Source: F23-B02 sp963650165 (GTDB lineage Bacteria > Bacillota > Clostridia > Oscillospirales > Oscillospiraceae). Taken from it: 64,000 nt of DNA. A program made the translations under genes and the position numbers. Below, piece after piece: positions 27,476 through 36,048 of the stretch. Positions within the stretch are counted from its first letter, which is position 1; each line of letters opens with the position of its first letter. The DNA lies in NCBI GenBank assembly GCA_963650165.1, contig CAVJKX010000002.1:62001-126000 (forward strand), in the 5' to 3' direction. The notes under the pieces were generated by a model. It was not told where the DNA came from, ran no database searches, and saw only the letters and a list, made by a program, of their open reading frames with translations.

Positions 27476-28783
27476 TCAGATAATGATGCCGCGCTTTTTG
27501 GCTTCGAAGGTGAGCTCGTCGCGGAAGTCGGGATGGGCGATGGCGATGAGCTGACGGGTACGCTCGCCGAGGCTGCGGCCGCGCAGATGAGCAATGCCGT
27601 ACTCGGTGACGATGTAGTCAACGTCATTTTTCGAGGTCGTGCAGACCGCGCCCGGAGTGAGGATGGGCTTGATCTTGCTTATCGTGCCGCCCTTTGCCGT
27701 CGATGTGAAGGCGATAAAGCTCTTGCCGCCCTTGGACTGGCATGCGCCGCGCACGAAGTCGATCTGCCCGCCGGAACCGGACATGTGCTTTGTGCCGACG
27801 GATTCCGCGCAGACCTGGCCGAAGAAGTCGACCTCGATGGCCGCGTTAATGGATATCATGTTGTCGTTCTTGCAGATGACGTTGGGGTCGTTGACGTAAT
27901 CGACGGGCAGGATGACCATTGCGGGGTTATCGTCAACATAGTCGTAGATCCTCTTGGAGCCGTAAGCGAAGGTGGTGACGCTCTTTCCGCGGTGGATCTG
28001 CTTCCTGGAGTTGTTGACTGCGCCGCACTCTATAAGCTCGACCATGGAGTCGGTGAACATCTCGGTATGTATGCCGAGGTCGTGCTTTGACTTGAGCGCC
28101 ATGCCAGTGGCGTCGGGGATGGCGCCGATGCCAAGCTGGATGCACGCGCCGTCCGGTATCTGCTCCGCTATGATGTTGCCGATGGTCTGGCTGACCTCGT
28201 CAATTACGACGGGCGGCAGGACGGGCAGCTCGTGATTGTTCTCGACGATGGCATCGACCTGCGAAATGTGCAGCTGAGCGCCGGTCACGCATCTGGGCTG
28301 CTGCTCGTTGACCTCGACAAACACTCTCTTTGCCTTGTCGATCATCGCCTCGGCGTAGGAGCCGTTGAGCGCAAGGCTGAAGTAGCCGTGGCTGTCCATG
28401 GGCGAGACCTCGATGCAGAATGCGTCGTACTCGTACTCGGCGCGGATGTGGCGCGGGATATCGCGGTAATAGGTCGGCAGAATGTCCGCCCAGCCGCCGT
28501 TTACAGCCTTGCGGGCATAGCCCGAGCTGAACCACGAATAGCCTGTCATTTTGCCGAAAAGCTCTGGATCGGTGTAAAACTCAAAGGGGTATGCATCCAG
28601 AAGGGTCTGGACCTGAACGCCTTTTATGTCGCTGTTCTTGACTCTTGCGCTGATTGCGTTCATAATTGCCGGTGTCTGCGAGGGTGCCGTATCCATGCCA
28701 AGAACCCAGCCGGACTCCACCTGCTTTGCAAGCTCCTCTGCACTTATGAGTTTTTCAGCGTATAATGCTTTAAAATCGGTCAT
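27476..28783 (-). CDS. Acetyl-CoA hydrolase/transferase family CoA-transferase (butyrate or 4-hydroxybutyrate type)
   Basis: 435 residues. It transfers CoA between acyl-CoA and acetate-like acids. Motifs: SPMDSHGYF, the nucleotide/CoA loop LGIGAIPDA, and CAESVGTKHMSGSGGQIDF, where the Glu of AES is the expected covalent catalytic residue. IVTEYGIAHLRGRS and IAHPDFRDEL are typical of this family. The sequence has features of both butyryl-CoA:acetate and 4-hydroxybutyrate CoA-transferases, so the acid partner is not fixed. The start at 28783 is chosen for the CAGGAGTG site. A TTGAAT-17-TATAAT promoter lies at 28825-28853. It is compatible with a butyrate- or amino-acid-fermenting anaerobe. Confidence 0.88.
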   Translation of the reverse strand: MTDFKALYAEKLISAEELAKQVESGWVLGMDTAPSQTPAIMNAISARVKNSDIKGVQVQTLLDAYPFEFYTDPELFGKMTGYSWFSSGYARKAVNGGWADILPTYYRDIPRHIRAEYEYDAFCIEVSPMDSHGYFSLALNGSYAEAMIDKAKRVFVEVNEQQPRCVTGAQLHISQVDAIVENNHELPVLPPVVIDEVSQTIGNIIAEQIPDGACIQLGIGAIPDATGMALKSKHDLGIHTEMFTDSMVELIECGAVNNSRKQIHRGKSVTTFAYGSKRIYDYVDDNPAMVILPVDYVNDPNVICKNDNMISINAAIEVDFFGQVCAESVGTKHMSGSGGQIDFVRGACQSKGGKSFIAFTSTAKGGTISKIKPILTPGAVCTTSKNDVDYIVTEYGIAHLRGRSLGERTRQLIAIAHPDFRDELTFEAKKRGIII

Positions 28784-28824
28784 TATTAACACTCCTGAAA
28801 CAATATTGCGTCTAAGCTGGTGAT

Positions 28825-28853
28825 ATTATATAATAGTATGTCGTTAAATTCAA
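28825..28853 (-). promoter_or_regulatory. Promoter of the CoA-transferase gene
   Basis: Minus-strand TTGAAT (28848-28853), 17-bp spacer, TATAAT (28825-28830). Confidence 0.65.
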
Positions 28854-28918
28854 GTATCGGACAGGCCTTATTAGGCGAAATCACTATAATTTATTTTCTA
28901 ACGAACACGGAGGTCAGT

Positions 28919-29734
28919 ATGAAATTCACGAAAATGCACGGCGCAGGCAATGATTTTGTCATCATAAACACGCTGACGGAGGCGGTCGAGCCCTCATCCG
29001 TACCCGAGCTTGCAAGAACGCTTTGCAGCCGCAGGACGGGCATCGGAGCCGACGGGCTCATGCTCGTGGCTTCGCCGCAGGGCGATGCCGACTACCGCCT
29101 GCTGTTTTATAACTCCGACGGCAGCCTCGGCGAAATGTGCGGCAACGGGGCTCGCTGCATAGCGCGATACGGCCATGAGCACGGCCTTGCAGGCGATACG
29201 CAGCGCATCGAAACGACCGCCGGTCTCGTCATCGGCGAGAGGATAGACAAAACGCTCTACCGCATACGCCTGAACGATCCCTCAACAGTTGATCTGCACC
29301 GCGCGGCCGAAGGAAAGGACTGCGCATACATAGAGCTCGGCGACCCCGGAATACCGCACGCGGTGCTAATAAAGGACGACTGGGACGTCGTACCGGAGGA
29401 GGAGCTGCGCGCGCTCGGCAAGGCGCTCAGGTACTCCCCCGCCTTCCCCAAGGGCGCAAACGTGAGCTTTGTAAAGCTCACAGGCAGGGACTGGATAAAG
29501 GCCGTCACCTACGAGCGCGGCGTCGAGGATTTCACCCTCGCCTGCGGCACCGGCTGCGGCAGCATCACTACGGCGCTGACGCTCATGGGTCTGGTATCCG
29601 GCAAAGACGTCAGGATATCCATGCCGGGCGGTGAGCTGTTTGTTTCGCTCACGCAGGGCGGCGGCTCGGTGCACGATGTGTATCTCACCGGCCCGACCTG
29701 CATAGTTTTCGAAGGCGAAACAAAAGAAATTTGA
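28919..29734 (+). CDS. dapF: Diaminopimelate epimerase
   Basis: 271 residues. It interconverts LL- and meso-diaminopimelate for lysine and peptidoglycan synthesis. N-terminal MHGAGNDFV, the first catalytic Cys in NSDGSLGEMCGNGAR (Cys74), and the second in ACGTGCGS (Cys209) are all present. Length is standard. ATG at 28919 has ACGGAGGT just upstream and begins at the conserved MKFTKMHGAGND; the frame is open further upstream without a site. The sigma-factor remnant begins 67 bp downstream and may be read from the same transcript. Confidence 0.95.
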   Translation: MKFTKMHGAGNDFVIINTLTEAVEPSSVPELARTLCSRRTGIGADGLMLVASPQGDADYRLLFYNSDGSLGEMCGNGARCIARYGHEHGLAGDTQRIETTAGLVIGERIDKTLYRIRLNDPSTVDLHRAAEGKDCAYIELGDPGIPHAVLIKDDWDVVPEEELRALGKALRYSPAFPKGANVSFVKLTGRDWIKAVTYERGVEDFTLACGTGCGSITTALTLMGLVSGKDVRISMPGGELFVSLTQGGGSVHDVYLTGPTCIVFEGETKEI

Positions 29735-29801
29735 AAATTTTCCTTTTCCGTGCAATAAAACCGGCCGCTCGCGCATTGTTATAGTGAAAGGACTTCACAT
29801 C

Positions 29802-30358
29802 ATGCTCTCTATAACGCTTGCGACAAGTGAATACAAGGTTCTTGAGGCGCTGATTGCGCGCATCGCAGACGGTGATAAGGACGCGCTGGGCGAGCTTTAC
29901 GGGCGCACGCACGCGGCGGTGTTCGGCTTTGCAATGAGCATGGCCTCCTCCCCTGCCGACGCCGAGGATATCCTGCACGATACATATCTTGCGGTGTTTT
30001 CCTCCGCCGGGAGCTACAGGGCCATGGAAAGCCGATGACGTGGATAATGACCATCGCAAGGAACCTCGCGCGGATGCAGCTGCGTAAAGCCGGGCGGCAG
30101 CTCGATATCCCGTCCGATGATTGGGAGCGCTATCTTTCCGCGAAAAGCGATGTCAGCTCCGATGAGCGCATACTGCTTCAGGCCGCGCTGAGCACTCTCG
30201 GCGAAGCCGAGCGGCAGATAGTTATGCTGCACGCCGTTGCGGGTCTGAAGCACCGAGAGATCGCGGCAATGCTGGACATGCCGGCTGCGACCGTTCTTTC
30301 AAAATACTCGCGGGCATTAAAAAAGCTCGCAGCCGCAATGGAGGTGCCCAATGAATAA
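29802..30358 (+). pseudogene. ECF-type RNA polymerase sigma factor, single-base frameshift
   Basis: The first part (29802-30038) encodes sigma-70 region 2 (ALGELYGRTHAAVFGFA, then DAEDILHDTYLAVF). The second part (30035-30358) starts MTWIMTIARNLARM and carries region 4 (LGEAERQIVMLHAVAGLKHREIA, then TVLSKYSRALKKL). Adding one G at the GG of 30026-30027 would give AMGKPMTW and restore a typical ECF sigma factor of about 186 residues. As written, the first frame stops at 30038, with an ATGA overlap to an internal ATG. The start at 29802 has AAAGGA 9 bp upstream. It may be a real inactivation, a programmed event or a sequencing/assembly error. It overlaps the next gene by 8 bp, as expected for a sigma/anti-sigma pair. 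Confidence 0.85.
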
Positions 30359-31391
30359 CGAAAGCATCGAAGTCCTTCTCAGTTCCGCAGTTTCCCACGC
30401 GGCTCCCGACGCGCTCGGCGATATTCTCTGCGCGTGCGGCAGCGAGAAAGGAAAGGTGTTTTGCATGGAAACAAAAAGAAGCTCCCGCCTGCGCCGCTTT
30501 GCCGCCGTCGCCGCGGTGCTTGTGCTGATAATCGCAGCTGCTTTTATCGCAAAAGGCTTTACTTCAGGCTCAGGCGGCCTGCATCCGCAGTTTAATCAGT
30601 CCGGCGGCGGAGGCTTGTTTGATCTGCTGTATCTGCCGGCCAATGTCGAGGTCGAGTGCGCCGGAGAAACCGCAAAGCTGTACGAGCTCGATGCGAGCAC
30701 CGAAAGTGCAAAGCAGCAGGCAGAGCGCTGTCTCGGCATCGAGCTTTCGGATGACGAAAAGCAGATCTGGGAAGACATCGGCGATCATTACACCGTCGGC
30801 AACTACTTCGTAAACATTTACAGCGACGGCACATGGATGTTCAGCCTCATAAACAAGCCGGCGACCAGCTCCAAGCTTTCAATGAGCGACGAGGAGGCCA
30901 TTGACATAGCCGTGCGCTTTGTCGAGGAAAACGGACTGTGGCCGGATGTCTCAAAATATGCTCAGGCCGTCAATCAGACCGGGCTTCTTGACGACGGCGA
31001 GGAGGGCGTATGTATGAAAAGCGTTTATATATACCCCGACATTGACGGCAGGACCGTTCTGGGCATATACAGGATATGCGTTGATGTAAGCCTTGACGGA
31101 GAGATACTCGAGGTGTTCTGCCTTGCAAATCCGACGGGCGCTTCGACAGAGGTCAAGCTTAAAAGCCGCGCTGACATTGCCGCCGACATTTTATCGAAAA
31201 ACTATAACGGCGACCTCTGCAAAATCAAAAGCGGAGCCAAGATAGTATCCTGCGATCTCATATATTACGCCGACGGCTATATGCACGACGGCAAGACCTA
31301 CGCTTTCCCTGTTTACTGTCTGGACGTTGAGGGCAAGGACAGCTCCGGCGAAACGGTGAGATCGAGCATTCTGATAGACGCACAGAAATAA
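30351..31391 (+). CDS. Membrane protein, probable anti-sigma partner of the ECF sigma factor
   Basis: 346 residues. A cytoplasmic N-terminus of about 48 residues (with CACGSEKGKVFC), one transmembrane helix (about 49-66, FAAVAAVLVLIIAAAFIA), then an extracytoplasmic domain of about 280 residues with no motif I recognise. It overlaps the ECF sigma-factor frame by 8 bp and shares the topology of anti-sigma factors, which supports that role; no zinc-binding HxxxCxxC motif is visible. A strong terminator follows. Confidence 0.7.
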   Translation: MNNESIEVLLSSAVSHAAPDALGDILCACGSEKGKVFCMETKRSSRLRRFAAVAAVLVLIIAAAFIAKGFTSGSGGLHPQFNQSGGGGLFDLLYLPANVEVECAGETAKLYELDASTESAKQQAERCLGIELSDDEKQIWEDIGDHYTVGNYFVNIYSDGTWMFSLINKPATSSKLSMSDEEAIDIAVRFVEENGLWPDVSKYAQAVNQTGLLDDGEEGVCMKSVYIYPDIDGRTVLGIYRICVDVSLDGEILEVFCLANPTGASTEVKLKSRADIAADILSKNYNGDLCKIKSGAKIVSCDLIYYADGYMHDGKTYAFPVYCLDVEGKDSSGETVRSSILIDAQK

Positions 31392-31393
31392 TC

Positions 31394-31423
31394 AAATTCT
31401 CCGGCTTGAGCCGGAGAATTTTT
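31394..31423. terminator. Bidirectional terminator after the anti-sigma-like gene
   Basis: AAATTCTCCGGC-TTGA-GCCGGAGAATTT, serving the convergent GNAT gene as well. Confidence 0.85.
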
Positions 31424-31426
31424 GCG

Positions 31427-32059
31427 TCATACGGCTTTTGCGAAGCTCCAGTTTTTTATCTCCCGACCGCAGCGCGCAAGGCTGCGCACGGCAAAGCAGT
31501 CAAAGCCGTTTTTCTTATAAAATGTGCAGTTTTTCTCGGTATTCGTGGTGAGGGCAAGCTCGCCGCCGCCGTTATTTTTGATATAAGGTATAATGCAGTC
31601 GTTTATCATGCCGCTGCCGAGGCCGCAGCCCTTCATTCCCGTGTCCACCGCCAGCAGCTCAATATACCATGCGTTCGGATACTGCTCAGCGCAGTCGAGG
31701 TGCCCCTCCTCGGAAACGGCAAAAAAATCGAGTATCTTTGAAAAGCCGACCGGAAAAAGCAGGCTCACGCCGCCGGACATGATATAATCGGGCACGCTTA
31801 TGCGCCTGTTTGACGGGTCCTGCAAAAGCGCCGCCGAAACTATCCTTCCGTTTTTTATTCCGACAAAGCACTTATGACGCTTCATATTTGCCCGCGTGTG
31901 CACACGGTGCAGCTTTTCCATATATCCGAAATATTCGTTTTCGCTCTCAAACGCGCTTTGAAACGCAAGGTCGAAGAACGGATAGTGCCCGAAGGACACA
32001 GTCGCAAGCCTTGAGATGTATTCAATTTCGTCATGCCTTGCCTCGCGGTATTCGATCAT
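31427..32059 (-). CDS. GNAT-family N-acetyltransferase
   Basis: 210 residues. The acetyl-CoA loop lies in LLAVDTGMKGCGLGSGMI (Q/RxxGxG/A variant), followed by the core strand GELALTTNTEKN and FYKKNGFD, typical of motif B. The N-terminal half is less conserved. The substrate is unknown. It is divergent from a TetR regulator at 32217. The promoter TTGGCT-17-TATACT (32122-32150, minus) has a TGCAT-GT-ATGCA dyad directly at its -10, which suggests repression by that TetR. Confidence 0.88.
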   Translation of the reverse strand: MIEYREARHDEIEYISRLATVSFGHYPFFDLAFQSAFESENEYFGYMEKLHRVHTRANMKRHKCFVGIKNGRIVSAALLQDPSNRRISVPDYIMSGGVSLLFPVGFSKILDFFAVSEEGHLDCAEQYPNAWYIELLAVDTGMKGCGLGSGMINDCIIPYIKNNGGGELALTTNTEKNCTFYKKNGFDCFAVRSLARCGREIKNWSFAKAV

Positions 32060-32110
32060 ATAAATTTCCTCCTGTATGCGTGAATTTTTATAAACACATG
32101 TTTACTAATG

Positions 32111-32183
32111 TGCATGTATGCAGTATAATAAGCCCAGGCGCAAAAGCCAATACTCAGCTTTGTGACGGCCGTGCATTAATGCA
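32111..32183. promoter_or_regulatory. GNAT promoter with two TGCAT-N2-ATGCA operator-like dyads
   Basis: Dyad 1 TGCAT-GT-ATGCA (32111-32122) abuts the minus-strand -10 TATACT (32122-32127); the -35 TTGGCT is at 32145-32150. Dyad 2 TGCAT-TA-ATGCA (32172-32183, extended by G/C to 14 bp) lies 33 bp before the tetR ATG. The two start 61 bp apart. Confidence 0.65.
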
Positions 32184-32216
32184 CAGGCAGGCGCATACTG
32201 TTCACGGGAGGAATAT

Positions 32217-32768
32217 ATGGAGGACAGGCGAACGAGGAAAACAAAGAAAGCTGTCGAAAGCAGCTTTCTTACCCTGCTCGGGCACAAAAGCCTTGACAGG
32301 ATCACCGTTGCGGAGATATGCCGCATGGCGGATATAGGCCGCGGGACCTTCTATCTGCACTACACGGACGTGTACGATCTTTACGGCAGTATCGAAAACG
32401 AGGCAGGCTCCGGCCTGTACAGGCTGTTTGAGGATGCTTTTCCCTCGACCGACAGGGATAACGGCCGAAGGCTCGCATACGAGCTGACGGCTTATATCGA
32501 GGATAGGCGCGAGCTTTTCCGGCTGCTTGCCCGCGATGACAACCGCTCGTCGCTCCGTCGGATCACAATGAAGCTGAACGAAAAGGTGATAAACGAAAAC
32601 CGTCTGCTCCACCCCGACGGCAGCGAAAGCTACGACGCCATGGAGGCCGTGTTCGTCGTCTCCGGCATGACGGGCGTTCTGGAGGAGTGGCTCAGGGGCG
32701 GAATGTCGGTGCCGCGCGAGGAGGTCGCCGCCGCGCTCGATAAAATGCTCTGCAAGATAAATATTTAA
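32217..32768 (+). CDS. TetR/AcrR-family transcriptional regulator
   Basis: 183 residues. The N-terminal HTH ITVAEICRMADIGRGTFYLHY (about 25-45) is diagnostic. The C-terminal region includes EEWLRGGMSVPREEV, similar to TetR_C groups of small Firmicute regulators. GGGAGGAATAT precedes the ATG. It is divergent from the GNAT gene, with two matching dyads in between, and is probably the repressor of both. The effector is unknown; regulation of an acetyltransferase hints at a toxic small molecule. Confidence 0.9.
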   Translation: MEDRRTRKTKKAVESSFLTLLGHKSLDRITVAEICRMADIGRGTFYLHYTDVYDLYGSIENEAGSGLYRLFEDAFPSTDRDNGRRLAYELTAYIEDRRELFRLLARDDNRSSLRRITMKLNEKVINENRLLHPDGSESYDAMEAVFVVSGMTGVLEEWLRGGMSVPREEVAAALDKMLCKINI

Positions 32769-32799
32769 AACGAGAGCCGCTTTTTGGCGGCTCTCGTTT
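32767..32799. terminator. Bidirectional terminator (tetR / dehydratase operon 1)
   Basis: CGAGAGCCGC-TTTTT-GGCGGCTCTCG flanked by A and T runs. Confidence 0.85.
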
Positions 32800-32802
32800 G
32801 AT

Positions 32803-32973
32803 TTATACATACTGCTTTCTGGGGATGCGGTCGTAGTTCCATTCGAGGATGGGCTCTACGCAGTAGGCAAGGAATTTCATATCAAGGTTAAAGAAGTATA
32901 TCGCAAAGGTCACGGCGAAAAGCCCCGCTCCGCCGCCGAGCATCTTCAGGGGCAGCATTTTTAATTTTGACAT
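32803..32973 (-). CDS. 56-residue single-helix membrane protein of dehydratase-like operon 1
   Basis: MSKLKM start with AAGGAGG upstream. A short basic N-terminus, a hydrophobic helix (about 11-30) with Gly-rich GGGAG entry and FAIYFFNLDMK exit, then a polar tail ending RKQYV. Its paralogue at 41445-41603 shares the pattern G-x-G, FA(I/V)Y(F/Y)FNLDM(K/R), a Pro-Ile/Phe-Leu step and an acidic/basic tail, and sits in the same place after an HGD-D subunit gene. It is therefore a real small gene family, possibly a membrane tether or assembly factor. I do not recognise it from described systems. It is 14 bp downstream of the 526-residue subunit. Confidence 0.8.
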   Translation of the reverse strand: MSKLKMLPLKMLGGGAGLFAVTFAIYFFNLDMKFLAYCVEPILEWNYDRIPRKQYV

Positions 32974-32987
32974 ATCGTTTATCCTCC

Positions 32988-34568
32988 TTACCACGCATGC
33001 TCATCCGGCAGGAATTCAATGCTCGGATCAAGCGGCTCTTCGCGCATAACTGTGCGCATGTACTGGTTGAACTGATCGCGGATAGCCTGACGTGTGTAGA
33101 CGCGCGGGTCGCACAGATCGTGGCAGACCCAGACGAGGTGGATGCCGCGCTCTCTGGCCTGCTCCTCGAACTGGCCGTGCATGCCGGTCAGCGCCTTGCA
33201 GGACATGTGCTCCCACATCATGACCATGTCGGCATTCATTTTTTCGCAGTATTCCCAGAGCTCATCCACAAGCACCTTGTAGCCGCCGTGAGTGTGGTTG
33301 CGCATGATCATGTTCATCGTAAGCCACGCCATGTCGTGATATGCCCTCTCGCGGTTTTCGGGCGTATCCTCCTCAGCGATCTCGTCGCTGATGACCATAG
33401 AGAGCATATCCGTCAGCGGTACGACGCCCCAGCACTGTATCATCCAGTAGAGCATGTCGATAACATACTGCGGCTGCACGCCCCAGACGATGCATCTGTG
33501 GCGGTACTCGGAGGCCATCATTGTCTTGTTCCTGTAGCCCTGCTGAACGAGCCTGTTTATCTTCTCTTCTATCGGCGGGAACTCCGCGCTGCGGCCGCAG
33601 TTGCCCATGTAGTCGGTGTCGTTAAACAGCGAGAACACCGCGCCGACAAACTGCGGATACGGCGTGCTGTTGACCTCGAGCCAGCCGACACGGTTGCGGG
33701 TCGTCTGATTTACGCGCTTTGCACACTTGAAATAGTGCTCCCAGTTCCACTTGGCGCCGGTCGTTTTTTCAACGAACTCTATCGCCTGCTTTATATCGTT
33801 GGCGGCGTACTGCTGAACGTCCTCCTGCGTGTGGCGCATGGGGGCCACGAGCTGGAAGGTCGGTATGCCGTATTCGCGCTCGAGGCGCTTTGCGATCAGG
33901 CCGTTGCCCATGAGCGAGCCGTCGCAGGTCGTGTTTACCTGAACGGCGCACTTGCCGAGGACGGGAAAATCATCGTCGATGGAAACGCCGAGCTCCGCCT
34001 CCGGCATGGGACACACGTCGCCGGGAATGCCGAACTGCTGGGCGACGTCAAGATAATGCATCGCCGATTTCTGGTTGAGCAGGTTTGCCGAGAACATCGT
34101 CGGCACCTCGCGCAGGATGCAGTTGAGATCGGGGAAGCCCATCATGAGCGCCGTCATTGCGTTCTCGTCCCAGAGCACACACTTTTCCGAATACTTTACG
34201 TCGTTGCCGGTGCGGCGGTCGCCGCGCATGGCGTTGCTGATGGCCGTTGCGATGTCCTTGACGACGAAATTCATTGCTATATGCGTTATACGCAGCGGCT
34301 CGTCGCGCAGGCCGATGGTGAACTTATCCATCATGTGGGGCACGGCAAGATAATTGGCAAACCATCTGTAGCGGAACATGCCCTTGATATTCCGGGGGTG
34401 GATTATGACACCGGCAAGGATCGACAGTATGTAGAGCCATCTGCCGTAATCGTACAGCGTGTCCTTCAGTCCGCGCCACTCGCGGCGGCGACGCACCTTG
34501 CCCTGATCAAAAAGAACGCCAAGCTGCTTTTCGCCCTTGCGCTGCTTATCATTCACTACGATCGCCAT
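32988..34568 (-). CDS. 2-hydroxyacyl-CoA dehydratase (HGD-D)-family large subunit, operon 1
   Basis: 526 residues, longer than the usual 380-430 of HgdB/FldB/BcrC-type subunits. An N-terminal extension of about 100 residues carries RREWRGLKDT (28-37), an aromatic/hydrophobic stretch WLYILSILAGVIIH (44-57) and RYRWFANYLAVP, all conserved in the paralogue at 41619. The HGD-D core has GIPGDVC, CDGSLMGN, TMMASEYRH, and near the C-terminus MMWEHMSCKALTGMHGQ, whose Cys is a likely Fe-S ligand. Family members use a [4Fe-4S] cluster to dehydrate 2-hydroxyacyl-CoA after one-electron activation. The stop of the upstream subunit and this ATG share one base (TAATG), indicating coupled translation. Substrate unknown. 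Confidence 0.82.
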   Translation of the reverse strand: MAIVVNDKQRKGEKQLGVLFDQGKVRRRREWRGLKDTLYDYGRWLYILSILAGVIIHPRNIKGMFRYRWFANYLAVPHMMDKFTIGLRDEPLRITHIAMNFVVKDIATAISNAMRGDRRTGNDVKYSEKCVLWDENAMTALMMGFPDLNCILREVPTMFSANLLNQKSAMHYLDVAQQFGIPGDVCPMPEAELGVSIDDDFPVLGKCAVQVNTTCDGSLMGNGLIAKRLEREYGIPTFQLVAPMRHTQEDVQQYAANDIKQAIEFVEKTTGAKWNWEHYFKCAKRVNQTTRNRVGWLEVNSTPYPQFVGAVFSLFNDTDYMGNCGRSAEFPPIEEKINRLVQQGYRNKTMMASEYRHRCIVWGVQPQYVIDMLYWMIQCWGVVPLTDMLSMVISDEIAEEDTPENRERAYHDMAWLTMNMIMRNHTHGGYKVLVDELWEYCEKMNADMVMMWEHMSCKALTGMHGQFEEQARERGIHLVWVCHDLCDPRVYTRQAIRDQFNQYMRTVMREEPLDPSIEFLPDEHAW

Positions 34569-35764
34569 TACTTTGCACCTCCCTGAAGCTTTTTGATCTC
34601 AATACTCTCCACAAAGGCCTGAACACGGGTGCGCATCTGGCCGACGGACGAGCTTATATTATATGGTCTGTCAACGGACAGCACGGGATAGTTATAGTCC
34701 TCGCGCAGCATGGTCGAGCCGAGAAGCCGCTCATACGCCCACGGGTCGCAGAACTTTATCTGCTGATACAGTATGCCGTCGGCCTTATACTCCTTTGCGA
34801 TCTCGTTTACATATGCCTTGCGGCCGTAGACCTTTTCCATATTGAACATGCGCGGACAGTGGCCGTTATAGACATAGTGGCGGCAGAGCTGAGTGAGCGC
34901 ATCCTCGTTTTCATCGAGCTTTATCTCCATTCTGCCGGGCAGTGAGCCGAAGCAGAAGCGGTCGGCGCAGACATAGGCGCCGGTTTCCTCGATGAGCTTT
35001 ATAAAGCCGCTGTCATCGACCTCGGAGCCGACGACCGCAATTCGTGCGCGGTATTCCTTTTCCTCGGGCTCGCGCGTTTTCAGCTCCTCGAGCGTTTCCT
35101 CGAGCTTGTCGATGATAAGATACTGCGGCATAACGTAGGTCGCAAGGGTCAGTATGTGGAACTCATAGCCCGTGATGCGCGGCCTTGCCTCCTTGCGGAA
35201 ATTGCCGATCTCGGTTATGACGCGGCATACGCGGTTATGCTCCATGACTGCTCTGCGTATCGCTGCGTCTGAGACGTCGATGCCGTAATGCTCGTGCAGC
35301 GGCTTGAGTATATGATTTTTACACTGGAGAACGAGCAGCTCGACGCCGTTATCGTCGGCCTTGAGCGGTATCTCCATATACTCGTGGAAAAACCTGTCGT
35401 TCCCCTCTCCCATGGTCTTGAGAAGCTCCATGTTCTCCACGCAGCGGTTTATCATCGTGCAGCCGTCGGGTGCGATTACGCAGTCGGCAAAGTTGAAGCC
35501 GCCCTCGATGGCACGCTCCAGAAGCGCCCTCGACGTTTCGCACAGGAAGCTCGTCATGTAATACGTCGCAATGTCCATCGAGCCGGTGTTCGGCGCATGC
35601 AGACGGATACCGAAGGCATTGCCGAGGTTCATAAGCGGCTCCGGCGTATTCTCGCAGACAAAGGCGACGCATATCTTCCCTTCCTTTTTGGCCTGACCGA
35701 TGAGCTCATTGTTTGCCTCCTGAAGGAGGTTTTCAAACCAATTCAGATGCTTCAGGTCTCTCAT
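34568..35764 (-). CDS. 2-hydroxyacyl-CoA dehydratase (HGD-D)-family small subunit, operon 1
   Basis: 398 residues from MRDLKHL; the paralogue at 43244 starts identically and has the same length, which fixes the start (GGGGGAG upstream). HGD-D core: TGYEFHIL, VVGSEVDD, CADRFCFGSLPGR (Cys ligand), then GILYQQIKFCDPWAYE (second Cys), and the family-terminal GQMRTRVQAFVE. A third candidate ligand lies in APDGCTMINRC. It forms a heteromeric enzyme with the 526-residue product directly downstream. No activator ATPase (HgdC/FldI type) is in the window, so activation must come from elsewhere in the genome or differ. The promoter is at 35820-35848. Confidence 0.85.
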   Translation of the reverse strand: MRDLKHLNWFENLLQEANNELIGQAKKEGKICVAFVCENTPEPLMNLGNAFGIRLHAPNTGSMDIATYYMTSFLCETSRALLERAIEGGFNFADCVIAPDGCTMINRCVENMELLKTMGEGNDRFFHEYMEIPLKADDNGVELLVLQCKNHILKPLHEHYGIDVSDAAIRRAVMEHNRVCRVITEIGNFRKEARPRITGYEFHILTLATYVMPQYLIIDKLEETLEELKTREPEEKEYRARIAVVGSEVDDSGFIKLIEETGAYVCADRFCFGSLPGRMEIKLDENEDALTQLCRHYVYNGHCPRMFNMEKVYGRKAYVNEIAKEYKADGILYQQIKFCDPWAYERLLGSTMLREDYNYPVLSVDRPYNISSSVGQMRTRVQAFVESIEIKKLQGGAK

Positions 35765-35819
35765 TGTTAAACTCCCCCATTTCATGTATTATTGCCGCTG
35801 CCATATGGCATCTGTTAAC

Positions 35820-35848
35820 ATTTTAGCATTTCATGCATTTTGTTTCAA
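35820..35848 (-). promoter_or_regulatory. Promoter of dehydratase-like operon 1, with upstream TATACAAA boxes
   Basis: Minus-strand TTGAAA (35843-35848), 17-bp spacer, TAAAAT (35820-35825). Upstream (plus-strand coordinates), TTTGTATA occurs at 35871, 35894 and 35933. Confidence 0.65.
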
Positions 35849-36003
35849 TATATTTATGCACTTTCTCTGTTTTGTATATTTACTGCACAATTTTTTGTAT
35901 ATTATCACAACAATTATAATCGTTTGTATATATCTTTTTATCATTTTGACATAATGCAGGCTTTTTGAGAGCTTCGGGATGAGTGCCAAAAAGGCGCAAA
36001 AAA

Positions 36004-36030
36004 TCACGGCAGCGAAAAACGCTGCCGTGA
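36004..36030 (-). terminator. Terminator of the first 5'-nucleotidase-SLH gene
   Basis: TCACGGCAGCG-AAAAA-CGCTGCCGTGA, followed on the minus strand by a T6 run; 18 bp after the stop. Confidence 0.8.
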
Positions 36031-36048
36031 CGGGTATCTTATATGGGA

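Noticed and set aside
32967..34586. Plus-strand open frame of 539 codons antisense to the 526-residue dehydratase subunit
   Set aside because: Shadow frame; the minus-strand protein has clear family motifs and a paralogue.
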